Shown here in pieces: positions 25,181 to 41,282 of a stretch of DNA of 64,000 nt. The DNA comes from Rattus norvegicus. Lineage: Eukaryota; Chordata; Mammalia; Rodentia; Muridae. The number at the start of each line of letters is the position of its first letter. Positions within the stretch are counted from its first letter, which is position 1. Below the pieces are notes generated by a model. It was not told where the DNA came from and did not search any database. It worked only from the letters and a program-made list of their open reading frames with translations. The position numbers and the translations under genes are program-made. The stretch covers positions 40,972,439-41,036,438 of the forward strand of contig NC_086034.1 of NCBI RefSeq assembly GCF_036323735.1, in the 5' to 3' direction.

Positions 25181-25289
25181 TAACAGCTACAGTATACCTG
25201 AGGATCATAAAACTCTACCTGAAATAGGTTAGTGCTAAAATAATGGAAAGCATACAAAATAATATACACCAATTATTCATCATTACATA

Positions 25290-25435
25290 TGTATATACAT
25301 ATACATATACAAATACATGCACATGTACAAGTACACTTTACACGTATATGTACACACACAAACTCACACTCATACACACACTCACACACACATATATGTA
25401 TACACACATACATATATATGTATATATATATGCAA
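25290..25435. repeat. CA/TA-rich microsatellite
   Basis: ACATAC, CACACA and TATATA repeats with interruptions. Counterpart of 11358-11410. Confidence 0.8.
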
Positions 25436-25896
25436 TATGCTTTAATATGACCAGCAATTCACATGATGTGAATATTTAGTAATATCATGGCCTCACCACT
25501 GTGAAACACAACTATTCTATACTCCAAAAGTAGGGCTACAATGGAAAAAACAAACAAAACCTAGGTAATCCAGATCTTTTAAAATTTCATTCTAGTCTTC
25601 TTGGATTACCATTATATGTACAGATTATTGTTGGCTAAAACGTCAATATCTAAATCAATATCTAAGAAGAAACAAGGAAAGAACAGTAGAAAGAAATGAT
25701 TAACTTACTTTAAACTACATTAAAAATCTCCCTTCCCAGATCTTCCTGAAATAGATCAATACATATTCTACTCCACTCCATAAGAATGCAATCCTAGGGT
25801 TTCCTGTTAGAGAAATCATCTTTGTAAAGTATTCCCAATTACTGAATAATAAAAATTAGACTTTTGTTCCCAAAGGCAAATTTCAGATCCCCTTAC

Positions 25897-26083
25897 CTTT
25901 CTTAAGATGTCACTCCCACATAATGAATCTCTCGAAGTCTGACCCCACAATACATGTGGAGCTATGCGCAGAGACAACCTGTAACTGTCTAAATTATTCA
26001 TGGAAGAATCTTTTATTATTACTAATACACATATGAGATGTTTTAATAGTATAAAGTTTGGTTCTGGGATCTGTTGCAAAAGG
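25897..26083 (-). CDS. Unit B exon: RhoGAP domain core
   Basis: Acceptor TTGTTTAG and donor AAAG|GTAAGG bound 187 bp, one base plus 62 codons. It reads LLQQIPEPNFILLKHLICVL, then an NNLDSYRLSLRIAPHVLW helix, then DILRK. This is the classic LPxxNxxLLxxLxxxLxxI ... NxLSxxxAPxxLW stretch of ARHGAP20/TAGAP-type RhoGAP domains. The Asn that normally precedes the LxxxxAP helix is Arg here. It is intact, unlike the unit A copy at 11838-12023. Confidence 0.65.
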
Positions 26084-27383
26084 CTAAACAAAGAAAAAGG
26101 AGAATTTTAGGTTAGACCATCTTGAAAATAATGTAAGTTAGAAATCTAACTACAAAGAACAAATAGGGTAAATGTTTTGTAGACCAACTCATAGTATAAT
26201 CAGAATTCAAAAGAAGTAAGAATATATAGCTAGAGTATTACATAAAATATTTTCTGAAAATCACTTTTCTGTACAGAATCATGGAAAAAACATTTTTCAA
26301 ATTATTTAGGAATTTCAGTGTACTAGATGTATGACTGCTACCTACGGAAGCCAGAAGAACATGTCAGGATCCCTGGTAATAGAATGAGTGAATATTGTTG
26401 CAAACCATGTATGTTCTGTGTGTGAAAACATCCAGTGTTATCAAACAGCAAACCATCTTTCTTGCCACCATGGGGACACATTTAATATCTAATGTATTAT
26501 GAATCGACGACACACCCTTATAACAATCTAGAACATAAGGAGCAAAATCACACTCATGACTCTACTCAATGCCCTGGTATTAGAATGAATGAAGATTTTT
26601 GAAGACCATGTGTGTTCTGTGTATGAAAACATCCAGTGTTATTAAACAGCAAACTATCTTTCCATCCATCATGGAGTGGAGACACATTTAATATCTAATG
26701 TAGTATGAATCCATGTAACACTCTTGTGACACTCTAGAACATAAGGAGCAGAAAGCACACTAGTGACCCTACAAAATGCAATTATAAAAGCTTCGCTACA
26801 GCAAGACAGAGATGCAGGGCTCCTGGGTTGCAATAGGAGATCAAAGCTCTGGTTAAGTATGAAATCATTCTATGTATCACACAGAAAAATTATTCAAAAA
26901 AGTCAAAGCTATACCTGATCTAGACTTCTCTAGGTAGTTATAGTTGAGAAAGAAGAATTCAGTAAGAGATTCCTGTTCTAATCAATGACATATATTGACC
27001 ATGTGAAATATTCACAATACCATGGTAACAATTCTAGGATGCAAGTAACCCACAGGTATTATACACACTTCTTTTAATTTGTCTCACACAGGAACTAAAC
27101 CAATACTCTAAACTGACCTGAACACGAGGTGTTACATAGACTGTCTTCTAAATCATGACATTTATAAAGGAGAAGGCTCCAAGGTAAGATTACAGACATG
27201 GTTCAACACGCTAGCTTGAGAAATGGGAATGTTTAAAAAGTGACAATACATGTCTGACCTAAGGAAACCTCTTGGCATAGAACATCATTCCAGCTTATAA
27301 TCCTGTATACACAAGCTTATGTACCTTACGAAAGCATTGCTTCTATATTGGTGCAGTTCCCCAAGTGTTTACTGTATCATTAC

Positions 27384-27493
27384 CTTTGAATGGCATTAAT
27401 TTTTCCAGCCAGAGTTCCTTCATTTGGGATGCTAAGCCAATTTTCATAAAAATCCAAAGTTAGTAAGCTTCCATCGATGGTAATAATAAAATC
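27384..27493 (-). CDS. Unit B exon: RhoGAP KDF segment
   Basis: 110 bp between an AAAAAAG acceptor and CAAAG|GTAATG. It reads DFIITIDGSLLTLDFYENW, then LSIPNEGTLAGKINAIQ, then a split Ser codon completed by the next exon. Aligned with human-type RhoGAP this is the xDFLxxIPxxLLxxxLYxxW segment. It is open, where unit A has TAA. Confidence 0.65.
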
Positions 27494-27589
27494 CTTTTTT
27501 TATTGAAAATAAAACAAAAATAGTAATGGTCAATGTACATTGTAGAAAGTACTTGAAAAACATTTTTGTTTAAAATTAGCAGTTTAGAC

Positions 27590-27792
27590 CAGTGATTCTC
27601 CATTTGTGGGTCATAATCATAACGGGGTCACATATATTTTCCATATCAGACATTCCATCCATTTTTCTTTATAATCACATCAGGAGCAAAATTTGAATTA
27701 TGAAGAGAAGCAAAATGAAGTAATGGTTATGAGTCACAAAGCCATGAGAAAATATATTAGTGTTACAGGATTAGGGAGGCTGAGAATCATTG
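27590..27792. mobile_element. URR1-like nonautonomous hAT transposon
   Basis: Same element and position as 13315-13525 in unit A, with terminal CAGTGATTCTCCA and GGCTGAGAATCATTG. Confidence 0.7.
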
Positions 27793-28004
27793 GTTGAGAT
27801 CGTACTTCCCTAAAAGATTCCCAAACTGCCATGGCTCCAGAATCTTGGCTCAAAAATGGAACCCATATATGCAGGATCTTATTTTTTTCTTCCCTAAGAC
27901 TAGAATCAATGAAGCAGAGTCCTAGTTGCTATAGCAATGAAGTAAACCTACTGTCTGTTCAAATTGCCTCTCCTGGCTTCTAGACTATACCACTCCTTGC
28001 AATC

Positions 28005-28640
28005 ATAGATCTCCACTCCACTTCCCAGCTCAAAGCTCTCTCTGCCTAAAGGAAACCAGCTCCTACATGGAATATCCAGACAGGAGCCTATCATAAGTGC
28101 CCTCTGAGAGGCTCCATCCAGCAGCTGACTGGAATAGGATATGAAGAGCCATAGCCAATCATTGGATTTTATGGATCAATCAGGGACTTGTAAGGAAGAA
28201 ATGGGGGAAGGATTCCACACCCTAAAGGAGATAGGAACTCCATAGGAAGAGCTACAGAATCAACTACTCAGGACCACTAGGGGCTACCAAAGGCTGAATT
28301 ACCATCTAAAAAGCCTACAGAAGCTGTACCATGACCTTACTGTACATTTATAGCAAACGTAAAGCTTAGTCTCCACGTGTGTCCCCCAACATGTGGAGCA
28401 GGGCTATCTGCAAGCTCTTGACTTGAAACTCCTCCTCAACTGGCCTTAGGGGAGAAGATGGTCTAACCCTGAAGAGAGTTGAGGTGCCAAGGTAGTAGGA
28501 TAAACCAGGGGCCTGTAACTGGCTCAGAGAAGGAAAAAGACTTTGTGAGGAGAGAATGGGGGGGGGAGGTTGTCAGCATAGGAGACATAAAATTAACAAA
28601 TAAATAAATGTAAAATAATAATAATAATGATTATAACTAA
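28005..28640 (+). mobile_element. Old L1 3' UTR (Lx-like)
   Basis: Counterpart of 13725-14340, with AGCAGCTGACTGGAATAGG and GATAGGAACTCCATAGG, ending in an A-rich tail with a short AAT repeat (28612-28632). Confidence 0.65.
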
Positions 28641-29417
28641 TAAAATAAATGAACAAAACAAAGAAACAAAGACCATAGTCCTCTTCTTGGAAATAGGCAA
28701 CTGTCAAAAAATGGCAGCACCAGAAATTACCTGATCCTAATTGTATAATTTGGTGAATGTGTAGAGTACACACAGAGTAAAGCTGTAATATACATGTAGA
28801 CCTCTACTTACAGACTACCTGGAATAGTGATGAAGTTTCTTATATGTTTTCCAAGTGAGAACATCTCAGTTTCATCTCTTTTTCTTAAAATTGGTAAATA
28901 TTCAACAATATAAATTAAGTTGTAAGCATCAGTTTGTTTAAAGAACAGAAACTGTCTTTGTTCATAAAATACCACAAATAACTTTCGTGCTGTACTAAGG
29001 GTAGCAAGTCATAAAATTGGAAGAATCCCAGGTGCTCTTGCACCTGTAAATTTCTTTGAATGCACATGGCTACCTTCAGTCACTGATCTTAACTTTCTCC
29101 CCATGATGTGATCCTAAGTTTCTGGCAATTTTAACCAGACACACTTGGCAAGCTCAAGAGCCAAGGAGGAATCATTGGGTACCTTTGCCCAAAGTTACTA
29201 AACATAGTTAATCGCAGAACATTATGTTTTCTCTTGATGTTTGGGCCATAGGTCCACAGTCTTCTGAGAGGTGAATTCAGATCAAGGCCCAAACAGAAAT
29301 AAAACAAGGATATTTGCTGTAAAGTCACTGCAGCTCCCTGACAAATTAAGAGTGCTAGACAGGTTAAATGTAGCTTAGGTTAATTCTTGACTACTTGACA
29401 TGGAATTAGAATGTCAA

Positions 29418-29944
29418 TATCCGGCAAAAGTGAAAGTGCTGGATTGTTTTTTGATTGACAAGGAAAACAATTTTGTTTATCTACTGGGCAGAGGGCAATA
29501 TCAAACATTGACAGCCTATCGTGGGTCAGTGGTGAACTAGCCATTTTGAACTGTTATTTGTGAGGGATAATTTTTGGTAAGTATTATTTAAGACATGAAT
29601 TTTGTAAAACACACTTTTATCACTATTACTACTTGTCCTGCTATTACTTTACAATATACAGCCCGAGGTGAATCAGTGGGAATATATGTAATGCCAAACT
29701 AAAGCCGATCTGTTATATGATTATTTTACCTTCCAACAGAAGCTGTTCACCTGTGTCTTTGGGATAAATCTTGTGACATTCTAATCTTTGTCAGACTTTT
29801 ACCTGCCATGCATCTTATCAAGGGATCATGAGTCCGTGGTTCCAGGAAAGAGAGATGGTATAACAAGCACCCGTTCTTCATTCCAATTAATATATCGTTC
29901 GGTGTCTATCTTACCCCTCAGGGACCAGTGTGAATATTCAGATA
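29418..29944. repeat. First copy of internal tandem duplication in unit B
   Basis: This stretch is repeated from 29945 onward; the second copy is 29945-30019 plus 33664-about 34168, split by the RALBP1 pseudogene. Shared blocks are AAAGTGAAA(G/T)TGCTGG, TTTTTTGATTG, GAGGGCAATATC, TCAGTGGTG and ACTAGCCATTTTG. It carries a truncated piece of the exon seen at 34080-34240 (reading YSHWSLRGKID on the minus strand). About 100 bp covering that exon's splice donor has been lost near 29862. Confidence 0.65.
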
Positions 29945-30019
29945 AAGTGAAATTGCTGGTTAGTTTTTTGATTGGGAATGAAAACAATTCCATGTAGGGA
30001 GGGCAATATCCAACATCGA

Positions 30020-33673
<3,654 letters not shown>

Positions 33674-34079
33674 CTGATCAGTGGTGGACTAGCCATTTTG
33701 TGCTGTTATTTCTGAAGGACATTTTTTGGTAAGTGTTATTGAAACATGTGTTTTGTGAAACACACTTTTACCACTATTGTAACTTGTTCCACTATTACTT
33801 CACATGGTATGGTCAGAGGTGAAATCAGTAGGAACTTTTTTAACGCCAAACTAAAGCCCATCTGATATATGAGGATGTTAACTTCCAACAGAAGCTCTTC
33901 ACCTGTGTCTTTGTGATGAGTCTTTGAGGTTGTCAGACTTTTAAATGTTATGCCTCTTATCAAGACGTCATGTGTCCATAGCTCCAGGAAACAGACATCA
34001 TCATGTAATCTCAAGGACAGAAAAGACATATGCATCTCTAGATGGATGTTAATGTTGGTGATGTAAAAACCTTCCTTAC

Positions 34080-34240
34080 CTTTAAGACAGATAAGACTTT
34101 ATAAGCATGTATTCTTCACTCCAGTCACTGTGCTGTTCACTGTCAAGCCTACACCTCAGGGACCAGTGTGATTCTTTAGGTAGAATTTTGAATATGTGAT
34201 CTGATTCTGGTCCTTTCTCTGCAATTATGGATAACACATC
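34080..34240 (-). pseudogene. Unit B exon: start of RhoGAP domain, frame disturbed
   Basis: Acceptor CCCACACAG and donor AAAG|GTAAGG bound 161 bp, two more than the 159 bp of unit A. It reads DVLSIIAEKGPESDHIFKILPK, so the stop seen in unit A is absent, but near the end the two extra bases lead to TAA just before the donor. The position of the arginine finger (GIFR in active relatives) is Lys here. Confidence 0.65.
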
Positions 34241-34691
34241 CTGTGTGGGATAAGCATAAGCTTGTATTAATAGAGATCCACATCTGAAGCACAAATATGT
34301 CTTTTATTGTGATCCTGAGCAAGGACTGTTTTGGGTGCACAGCAATAACTGAGAGGAATAAAGAAGTCATTGAACTTTTTTCTGTTTTAGCTTCCAAATA
34401 CATTTTCTTCCCTAATCCATTTTTCCCCAATTTGTAACATCACAGTTTTGTTTGGACTCCTGTTCCCCAAAGCATTTTGGTGAATGGTCCTTTATTACTT
34501 TCTGTTTCCTTCTATGAATATCTTTCTCAAGCATGGCATTCTAAGTAAATATTGGGATATTTCCCTTCTAGAGATCAAATCAGTATTTTACTTCCTGTCT
34601 CTCCTGGCCTCTAATTATGTATCCTAAGTTTTTTATTTTTATAAATATTATTTCCCTACTTCTAAGTCTTTAATTTCCTTTTCTCTGACTT

Positions 34692-34787
34692 TTTTTTCTT
34701 TTTTCTTTTTTTCCGGAGCTGGGAACCAAACCCAGGGCCTTGCACTTGCTAGGCAAGCCCTCTACCACTGAGCTAAATCCCCAACCC
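34692..34787 (-). mobile_element. ID element (BC1-derived SINE), antisense
   Basis: T-rich tract, then GGAGCTGGGAACC, CTTGCACTTGCTAGGCAAG, CTACCACTGAGC and AATCCCCAACCC. It is flanked by near-perfect 12-bp repeats, TTTCTCTGACTT (34680-34691) and TTTCTGTGACTT (34788-34799). It is absent from unit A near 16260. Confidence 0.95.
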
Positions 34788-35617
34788 TTTCTGTGACTTC
34801 TTATTTTTAACTATGTCTAAAGATGCTGTCACATTTAAGAACCCAAGTATTTGTCAATTATTCTTCCATAATTTTATTCTGTAAAAAATGACTACCATAC
34901 ACAGATTTATTCCACATTTTCTCTATTTTCAATTGATTACATGATTAAAAACATGGTTACCAGAAAACTCTGCTCTAAAATACCTAAGAAATGGGCAGGA
35001 ATGCTCATGTGTCTGACAGGATAAATTGGTTCACACAAAGCATAAATTCCTAGCTCAACTATAGTGCTAAAATAGATGTGGACAGTAAATATATATTTCC
35101 AAAGAAGTTTAGTAAGTAGTTTAAAATAGATTAAGCCATATTAGGCAGCATTTAAATCTAGTCCACTATAATAAAAGATGTTACTATATAGCAAAAAAAT
35201 AATGTGTACATCTAATTCATTGATAAAGTAAAGTAAAAATCTATAGATATTAATTATAAAAGATTGAGTAATCTCAGAGGCAATGCTATTAAGGGATCGA
35301 CTCCAGAATAATATGGAGTCATAAAGAAGCTGGAGGACTTTACAGTCGGGTTATCAGCGGTGTACTTCCCTAGACCCATTTCCTCCAAGAAGCTGGTGGG
35401 TTAGGATCTTTGATGCAATCAGGGTAAAACGTGGGAATACTATTTCTTTTTATTTTGTATTTTTGATTTCTTTCAATTACATGACTCAAACTTCAGTGCA
35501 AACTATTTCTATTTTACAATGATCTTACCTTCATGTATAGGTTATCTAAACATTAATCTGTTTGATTAAATAATTCCTTAGAATGAAGGTGCTGTAGAAA
35601 CTCAAAATGATACTCAC

Positions 35618-35758
35618 AAGTTTTGGAGTAGGCAACTTTTTGTCTTCTAAAAGACCCGAAAGAGATTTGCCAAACAAACATTTCTGTTTTTGCTTGTCGT
35701 GGATTAATAGATGTTACTCTTGGGTTAGTATATACATTGCCTTTGTGTTTTTGTGAAT
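35618..35758 (-). pseudogene. Unit B exon: RhoGAP leader segment
   Basis: Acceptor CTTTCTTAG and donor ACTT|GTGAGT bound 141 bp. The 3' part reads KQKCLFGKSLSGLLEDKKLPTP, the LFGxxLxxL...LPTP lead into the RhoGAP fold. The exon is 38 bp shorter than its unit D equivalent and is not a whole-codon difference, so the upstream half is out of frame or the true acceptor differs. Confidence 0.55.
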
Positions 35759-36247
35759 CTAAGAAAGAAGGGAAATCATTGCTGTTACTGAACTCATTTA
35801 GTCCTCATTTAGCCCTACATACATACCCTTTTCCTTTTACCACCTGCATGCCTTATGCAATATCACAAACACAGAGAAAATAACTAATTAATATTATAAC
35901 ATTTATAATGATCTTGCTTCATAAGGCACTCGATATATAGTTCTATATGGCCCATTCTTCATGTATAAAGAGTGAGTTATTGTGTTTGCCTTGAAAGCTA
36001 TGCTTATAGGTATTAGAATCAAACAGTCATATAGTACCAATCTTTTCATCCTATTGTTTGACTTTCCAACTGCCCTGAACAACAGTAAAATACCAGCAGT
36101 ATCTGTACTTCACAACACAATTTGCCTAACTGCACTTTGGTTATATTCCTTGGCTTTCTCCACTGATCTGTGAGCTCAAATCTGAGATTGTAGTGTCTAT
36201 GTCAACCATATGGGTTTATTATGCTATATTTATAGATTTTCGTAAGA

Positions 36248-36370
36248 AACTAGGATGGTGGCACATGCCTTTATTTCTAGATCTCAGGAAGCAGAGCCAA
36301 GAGGATCGCTGTAAATTTGATTTCAGTTTGGTTCACTGATCATGACAGCCAGAGCTGTTACATAGAGAAA
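36248..36370 (+). mobile_element. Old B1 SINE
   Basis: It reads GGTGGCACATGCCTTTA, CTCAGGAAGCAGAGCCAAG, GTTCACTGATCATGACAGCC and GCTGTTACATAGAGAAA, matching the order of B1: GGTGGCGCACGCCTTTAAT, GGAGGCAGAGGCAGG, GACAGCCAGGGCTACACAGAGAAA. It is heavily mutated. The stretch 35851-36247 holds nothing else I recognise. Confidence 0.75.
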
Positions 36371-36404
36371 ATCCAATTTGCTGTTGAGTTGCTATTTTCT
36401 TTCT

Positions 36405-37680
36405 TATATAAATCTATGAGATTCCACCTCACCCTAGTAAGAATGGCTAAGAACAAAAACTCAGGTGACAGCAAATGCTGGCGAGGATGTGGAGAAAGAG
36501 GAACACTCTTCCATTGTTGGTGGGATTGCAGACTGGTACAACCATTCTGGAAATCAGTCTGGAGGTTCCTCAGAAAATTGGACATTGAACTACCTAAGGA
36601 CCCAGCTATACCTCTCTTAGGCATATATCAAAAAGATGCTCCAACATACAACAAAGACACGTGCTCCACTATGTTCATAGCAGCCTTATTTATAGTAGCC
36701 AGAAGCTGGAAAGAACCCAGATGCCCTTCAACAGAGGAATGGATACAGAAAATGTGGTACATCTTCACAATGGAATATTACTCAGCTGTCAAAAACAATG
36801 ACTTTATGAAATTCATAGGCAAATGGAGGGAACTGGGAAATATCATCCTGAGTGAGGTAACCCAATCACAGAAAAACACACATGGTATGCACTCATTGAT
36901 AAGTGGCTATTAGCCCAAATGCTTGAATTACCCTAGATACACAGGACACATGAAACTCAAGATGGATGACCAAAATGTGAATGCTTCACTCCTTCTTTAA
37001 AAGGGGAACAAGAATACCCTTGGCAGGGAATAGAGAGGCAAAGATTAAAACAGACACAGAAGGAACACCCATTCAGAGCCTGCCTCACATGTGGCCCATA
37101 CATATACAGCCACCCAATTAGACAAGATGGATGAAGCAAAGAAGTGGAGGCTGACAGGAGCCGGATGTAGATCTCTCCTGAGAGACACAGCCAGAATACA
37201 GCAAACACAGAGGCGTATGCCAGCAGCAAACCACTGAACTGAGAATAGGACCCCCGTTGAAGGAATCAGAGAAAGAACTGGAAGAGCTTGAAGGGGCTCA
37301 AGACCCCTTATGAACAACAATGCCAAGCAACCAGAGCTTCCAGGGACTAAGCCACTACCTAAAGACTATACATGGACTGACCCTGGACTCTGACCTCATA
37401 GGTAGCAATGAGTATCCTAGTAAGATCACCAGTGTAAGGGGAAGCCCTTGTTCCTGCTAAGACTGAACCCCCAGTGAACATGATTGTTGGGGGAAGGGCG
37501 GCAATGGGGGGAGGATGGGGAGGGGAACACCCATATAGAAGGGGAGTGGGAGGGGTTAGGGGGATGTTGGCCCGGAAACCGGGAAAGGGAATAACATCTG
37601 AAATGTAAATAAGAAACACTCAAGTTAATAAAATAAAAAAGAAATGTAAATAAGAAATACTCAAGTTAATAAAGATGGAC
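36405..37680 (+). mobile_element. 5'-truncated L1, sense
   Basis: Last ~165 codons of ORF2 ending at 36913, including CWRGCGERGTLFHCWWDC, TMFIAALFIVARSWKEPRC and FMKFIGKWRELGNIIL. Then come the L1 3' UTR with the G-rich GGGGGAGGATGGGGAGG block and an A-rich tail. The tail carries a repeated segment, GAAATGTAAATAAGAAA, at about 37598 and 37644, each followed by CTCAAGTTAATAAA, which suggests slippage or a second priming event. Confidence 0.92.
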
Positions 37681-37926
37681 AAAATGTTAAGAATCAATAT
37701 ATCATTGTAAGTATCATTTCTTTACATATTCTTAATTCCTTAATCTCATTTCTGTGTTTAACCTCTAGCATAAACTCAGGACCAGTGGAAAGAGGTACTA
37801 AAATTTGGAAGCAAATTCTAACAATAGGATAATATCTATAATGGACAGGTGAAATTTTCCCTCACATGGTAAATCCTTCATTACTGTTTGTTTTAAATCA
37901 TATTTTCAGTGCTCAATGATTTAACT

Positions 37927-38208
37927 TTAAGTTCTGGGAGTAGAACAACCTATAAGGCCCTCATAGGGAAGAGGAGCAGCTGGACTTTTCGGCATTGTAT
38001 TATAGCCAGTAGTGCATGTTCTCCCAATGGGGCAGTTGCTGAGTCCATGTTCGGTTTCTTTAATGTTTCCAATATTTGTTGCATTATTCTGGGAACATGA
38101 GGACTTTCCTCCAGGAGAATGATATAGTGATGTTCCATGCCACACTGCAGCCAAGTCCTCTCCAAAAACTTTTGGAGAATTTTCGATCATAAATTCTACT
38201 AGAGAAAT
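37927..38208 (-). CDS. Unit D terminal exon
   Basis: Acceptor TTTTTCATAG; 94 codons including stop. It starts ISLVEFMIENSPKVFGED, the last RhoGAP helix, then a Ser/Asn/Pro-rich tail (KSSCSQNNATNIGN, MPKSPAAPLP) ending in STPRT and TAA at 37927-37929. The phase-0 junction with AGG at 39654 gives GKR-ISL, like KKVSLL in relatives. There is no clear polyadenylation signal before the L1 tail at 37680. Confidence 0.65.
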   Translation of the reverse strand: MSLVEFMIENSPKVFGEDLAAVWHGTSLYHSPGGKSSCSQNNATNIGNIKETEHGLSNCPIGRTCTTGYNTMPKSPAAPLPYEGLIGCSTPRT

Positions 38209-39512
38209 CTATGAAAAAATAGGGCAAACACAGAGGGTCTCTGTCATTTTGCATGGTTGCAAAACCACATTTTACTTCTTAGTCTTGGAGGCTAAAAATA
38301 TGCCATTAAAAATTCTGAGAAAAATGTACATGTTAGAAATAGGGGCAGGCTTTTGTCAGAAATTTAAAAGATTGTGAGATCAGATGTTCAAGTGTGATTG
38401 TCACAGTGCAATGTTACATAAGAGAATGATTTACAGTTTTTACATTGTGATGGCCAGTATGTGATACATACTGTACACTGAAATAGCTTTGGTTACATTT
38501 TATAATATATGTGTGAGCATGATTATAAGGATGCTTATAGAAAGGCAGAGCTAAGGAGGGAAGATGGCCTCTGAATGTGAGTACCATCCTATTGAAAGTT
38601 CACATGGGCTGTCTAAAAAGTAAGAGACAGGCAAACCCATCTGAGCAGTGAAATTCATGTGTCTCAGTGCAATGCAATGGTAACAGCTGCATCAATATAT
38701 CACTGTAGGTGCCATTTCTTCACATATTTAGTTAATTACTTAATCTTAATACAGTGATGACTCAGTGCAGATGCAATGGTAACATCTTGATTTTATGATT
38801 CATTATATTGGGAGGTATTTGAAATAAGATCTACTGGGAGGAAATGGGATAATTATGTATCTTCAATGGCAGGTATTTTGGAACCCTGTCTTCTCCTGAG
38901 CTTTGATTCTTCTACACAATATGAGGAATATTATTGTTTCTCAGTTGAGTTGTTTTGCAGTATGTTCCTTACAGGTCCAAGGACAATTGGTCAATTAATA
39001 ATGGATCAGAAACTCAAATATTTAGAGTCAAAATAACCATTTGATCACTGTACTGCATAAGGTTTGGTAGTTTATTATAGTACTTGAAAGATGGCTAACA
39101 TAGAAAAGTATACACAATAATTTCTCTAAACCAATCATAACCAGCATCCTGAGGCCAATGGTATTTTACTCACATTAATCAGGAATTCTTAAGGATCATA
39201 TCTGATAAAAAAAATCCAAATTGCATTGCCATTTTTTGTTGGGGAAACCACCTTGAAAACAAGTAGAATTTCACACATTCTACATTGAATATGTCAGAAT
39301 TAAGTCTTGATTGCTGAGCCCAGTACCTAGGATTTTTTTTTGTATCATTTCACAGCATTTGTTCTCTATGGGTTAGTGTAAGGATATTCTAAATGATAAA
39401 GACAAAAGACTGAGTCACTGAGCTCAAATACCCATTTATATTTTACTTAAAATGCACCAATGATTCCTTTCCTCCAGAAGAACACCTTCCAAAGCTGTAC
39501 TTACTTTACAAA

Positions 39513-39568
39513 ATGAAACAAAACAAAAACCAAAACAATCATCATCATCAACAACAACAACAACAAAA
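39513..39568. repeat. AAC/ATC-rich simple repeat
   Basis: CATCATCATC then AACAACAAC within the intron between the last two unit D exons. Confidence 0.75.
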
Positions 39569-39653
39569 TAACCAAGATTCTCAGGGTAATCCTGTTTTCC
39601 TGTCTCATTGTAAAGGCTTATCAATGCTAGGCATAAAATTCTTATCTAATTAC

Positions 39654-39843
39654 CCTTTTGCCAATATCATTTGTCACTCCATTATTGCAGGAGCTGGGCA
39701 CAAATAAGAGACATGGGGCTAACCCAACAGATAGGTGGTAAGAAGACATTTCATTAACAGAACAGTTACTTTTAATTTCATATAGTATACAAAAAAGTTG
39801 CCTCAGAAGAGCTGCATTTTCAGGTGGCATTTTATCTAAAAGA
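39654..39843 (-). CDS. Unit D exon: RhoGAP domain core
   Basis: Acceptor TGTTCAG and donor AAAAGG|GTAATT bound 190 bp, one base plus 63 codons. It reads LLDKMPPENAALLRQLFCIL, then VNEMSSYHLSVGLAPCLL, ending DIGKR. Position for position it matches the LLxxLPxxNxxLLxxLxxxL and NxMSxxNLxxxxAPxxL pattern. The Asn before LxVxxAP is His, a second unusual active-site-region change. Confidence 0.68.
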
Positions 39844-40228
39844 CTGAACACAGAGACAGTTATTTTAAAACAAGTATACTCAATTTGTAAATATAAAGGA
39901 AGGGAACGGAGTAATCGTATCGTATGCAGGATGCACTGTAAATAAAATGAAAGAGTTTGTACTCAAATTATTGCTTGAAATATTTACTCAATTCAGAAAA
40001 AAGACAAATCTAATTGGAATATGAAAGTAAGATTATAAGCCTGGGCTACTGTAATTCCCACTGTAACTCATACTCTTTTGAAAGTGTCTTCCATGTTTGT
40101 GAACAATTGAAAGCTTTTGCTGTCTGTCAGTGTTCTTAGTAAATGTTTCTGTGATATATAATTTCTAATGTGTGTAAGCAAATGTTACTTCTATTTTGTT
40201 GAGGTTGTTCACAGTTTCCAACAATTAC

Positions 40229-40338
40229 CTCTGCACTGCAGCTAATTTCTCTTTATCATTGACCTTTTCGGGTACAGCAATCCACTCATCATATAGTTTT
40301 GAAGTCATTAGACTTCCCTTGAGGTTTTGGAGGAAATC
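40229..40338 (-). CDS. Unit D exon: RhoGAP KDFL segment
   Basis: 110 bp, the same length as in units A and B, with a CTTTATAAG acceptor and CAGAG|GTAATT donor. It reads DFLQNLKGSLMTSKLYDEW, then IAVPEKVNDKEKLAAVQ. It is open, and its phase agrees on both sides. It is the best match in the window to the DFLRNIPxxLLxSxLYxxW segment of ARHGAP20-like domains. Confidence 0.72.
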
Positions 40339-41282
40339 CTTATAAAGAGAGGAAAAATATTTTTGTGGAAAAAATTAAACATGGAAATTACTCAAAGTAC
40401 ACTCACCTGTAAATTTCAGTTTAGTTCCAACTTTCTTCACAGTTCCCCAAATTTCCCCTAGTTAGAACGTTCCATGATATGTGGGCCCAGTAAGTTTCAT
40501 CTATTTAAGCTAGAGACCAAAGAGTAAATTTTCAGATTTACTTGGACTATAGAAAAATCTTTCCTTAGCTCAGCATGCCTCTAGTGGACAGCTGAGCAAA
40601 CTAGCACATATAAGCGATTAATACTACAGTTCAAATACTATTTTTAAATGATAGAAACATACAATTATGATACCCACAATAAAGAGAACCATAGGAAGTT
40701 ATTATCGGATTTCTCAGGAGCAGAAAGCCACATCTGGTACTGGAAGCATGGAGGCACATGTGGTCATAGTTCTTAGAGAATGCCCTGCCCCTATTTCACT
40801 AAACAAGTGTAACTCCGAACCCTATTATAAATATTTAACTTAATGTTCACAGATAATATACACTTACCCATCAAAAAAGGTTCTCTTTGAAATGGATGGA
40901 GACTATTACTGAAAACCACAGCTAGTCAAGGTACAAAGAACAAACTATCCTGTGACTCTGAGTGCCAGTTTATATATATACATAATAACTCCTGAACTGT
41001 TGGCTCTGAGCATAGGTTGAGACAGTCAGAAAAACTGTACACCAGAGGATAGGGACATTTGCTTTGAGATTTGGTCTCCTAGAAATGAGGGGAGGGTTCA
41101 CTTTTGATAGTTCAACAATCACACTGCTTAAACAATTTCTGAACAAAACATCATCCATGTTTTGAGCATATAAGATTTCTCTCATACATATCTACTGTCA
41201 CTCAAGGGAATGCAAAAAGAAGACAACTACTCTCATAGACTCAGAGGAATCCTGAGGTGAATGATGGAAGGACATTCCCTAC

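Noticed and set aside
29131..29328. Minus-strand frame similar to one at 14930-15124
   Set aside because: The similarity is explained by the segmental duplication. It lies in the intron between exons that already join in phase, and splice borders are lacking.
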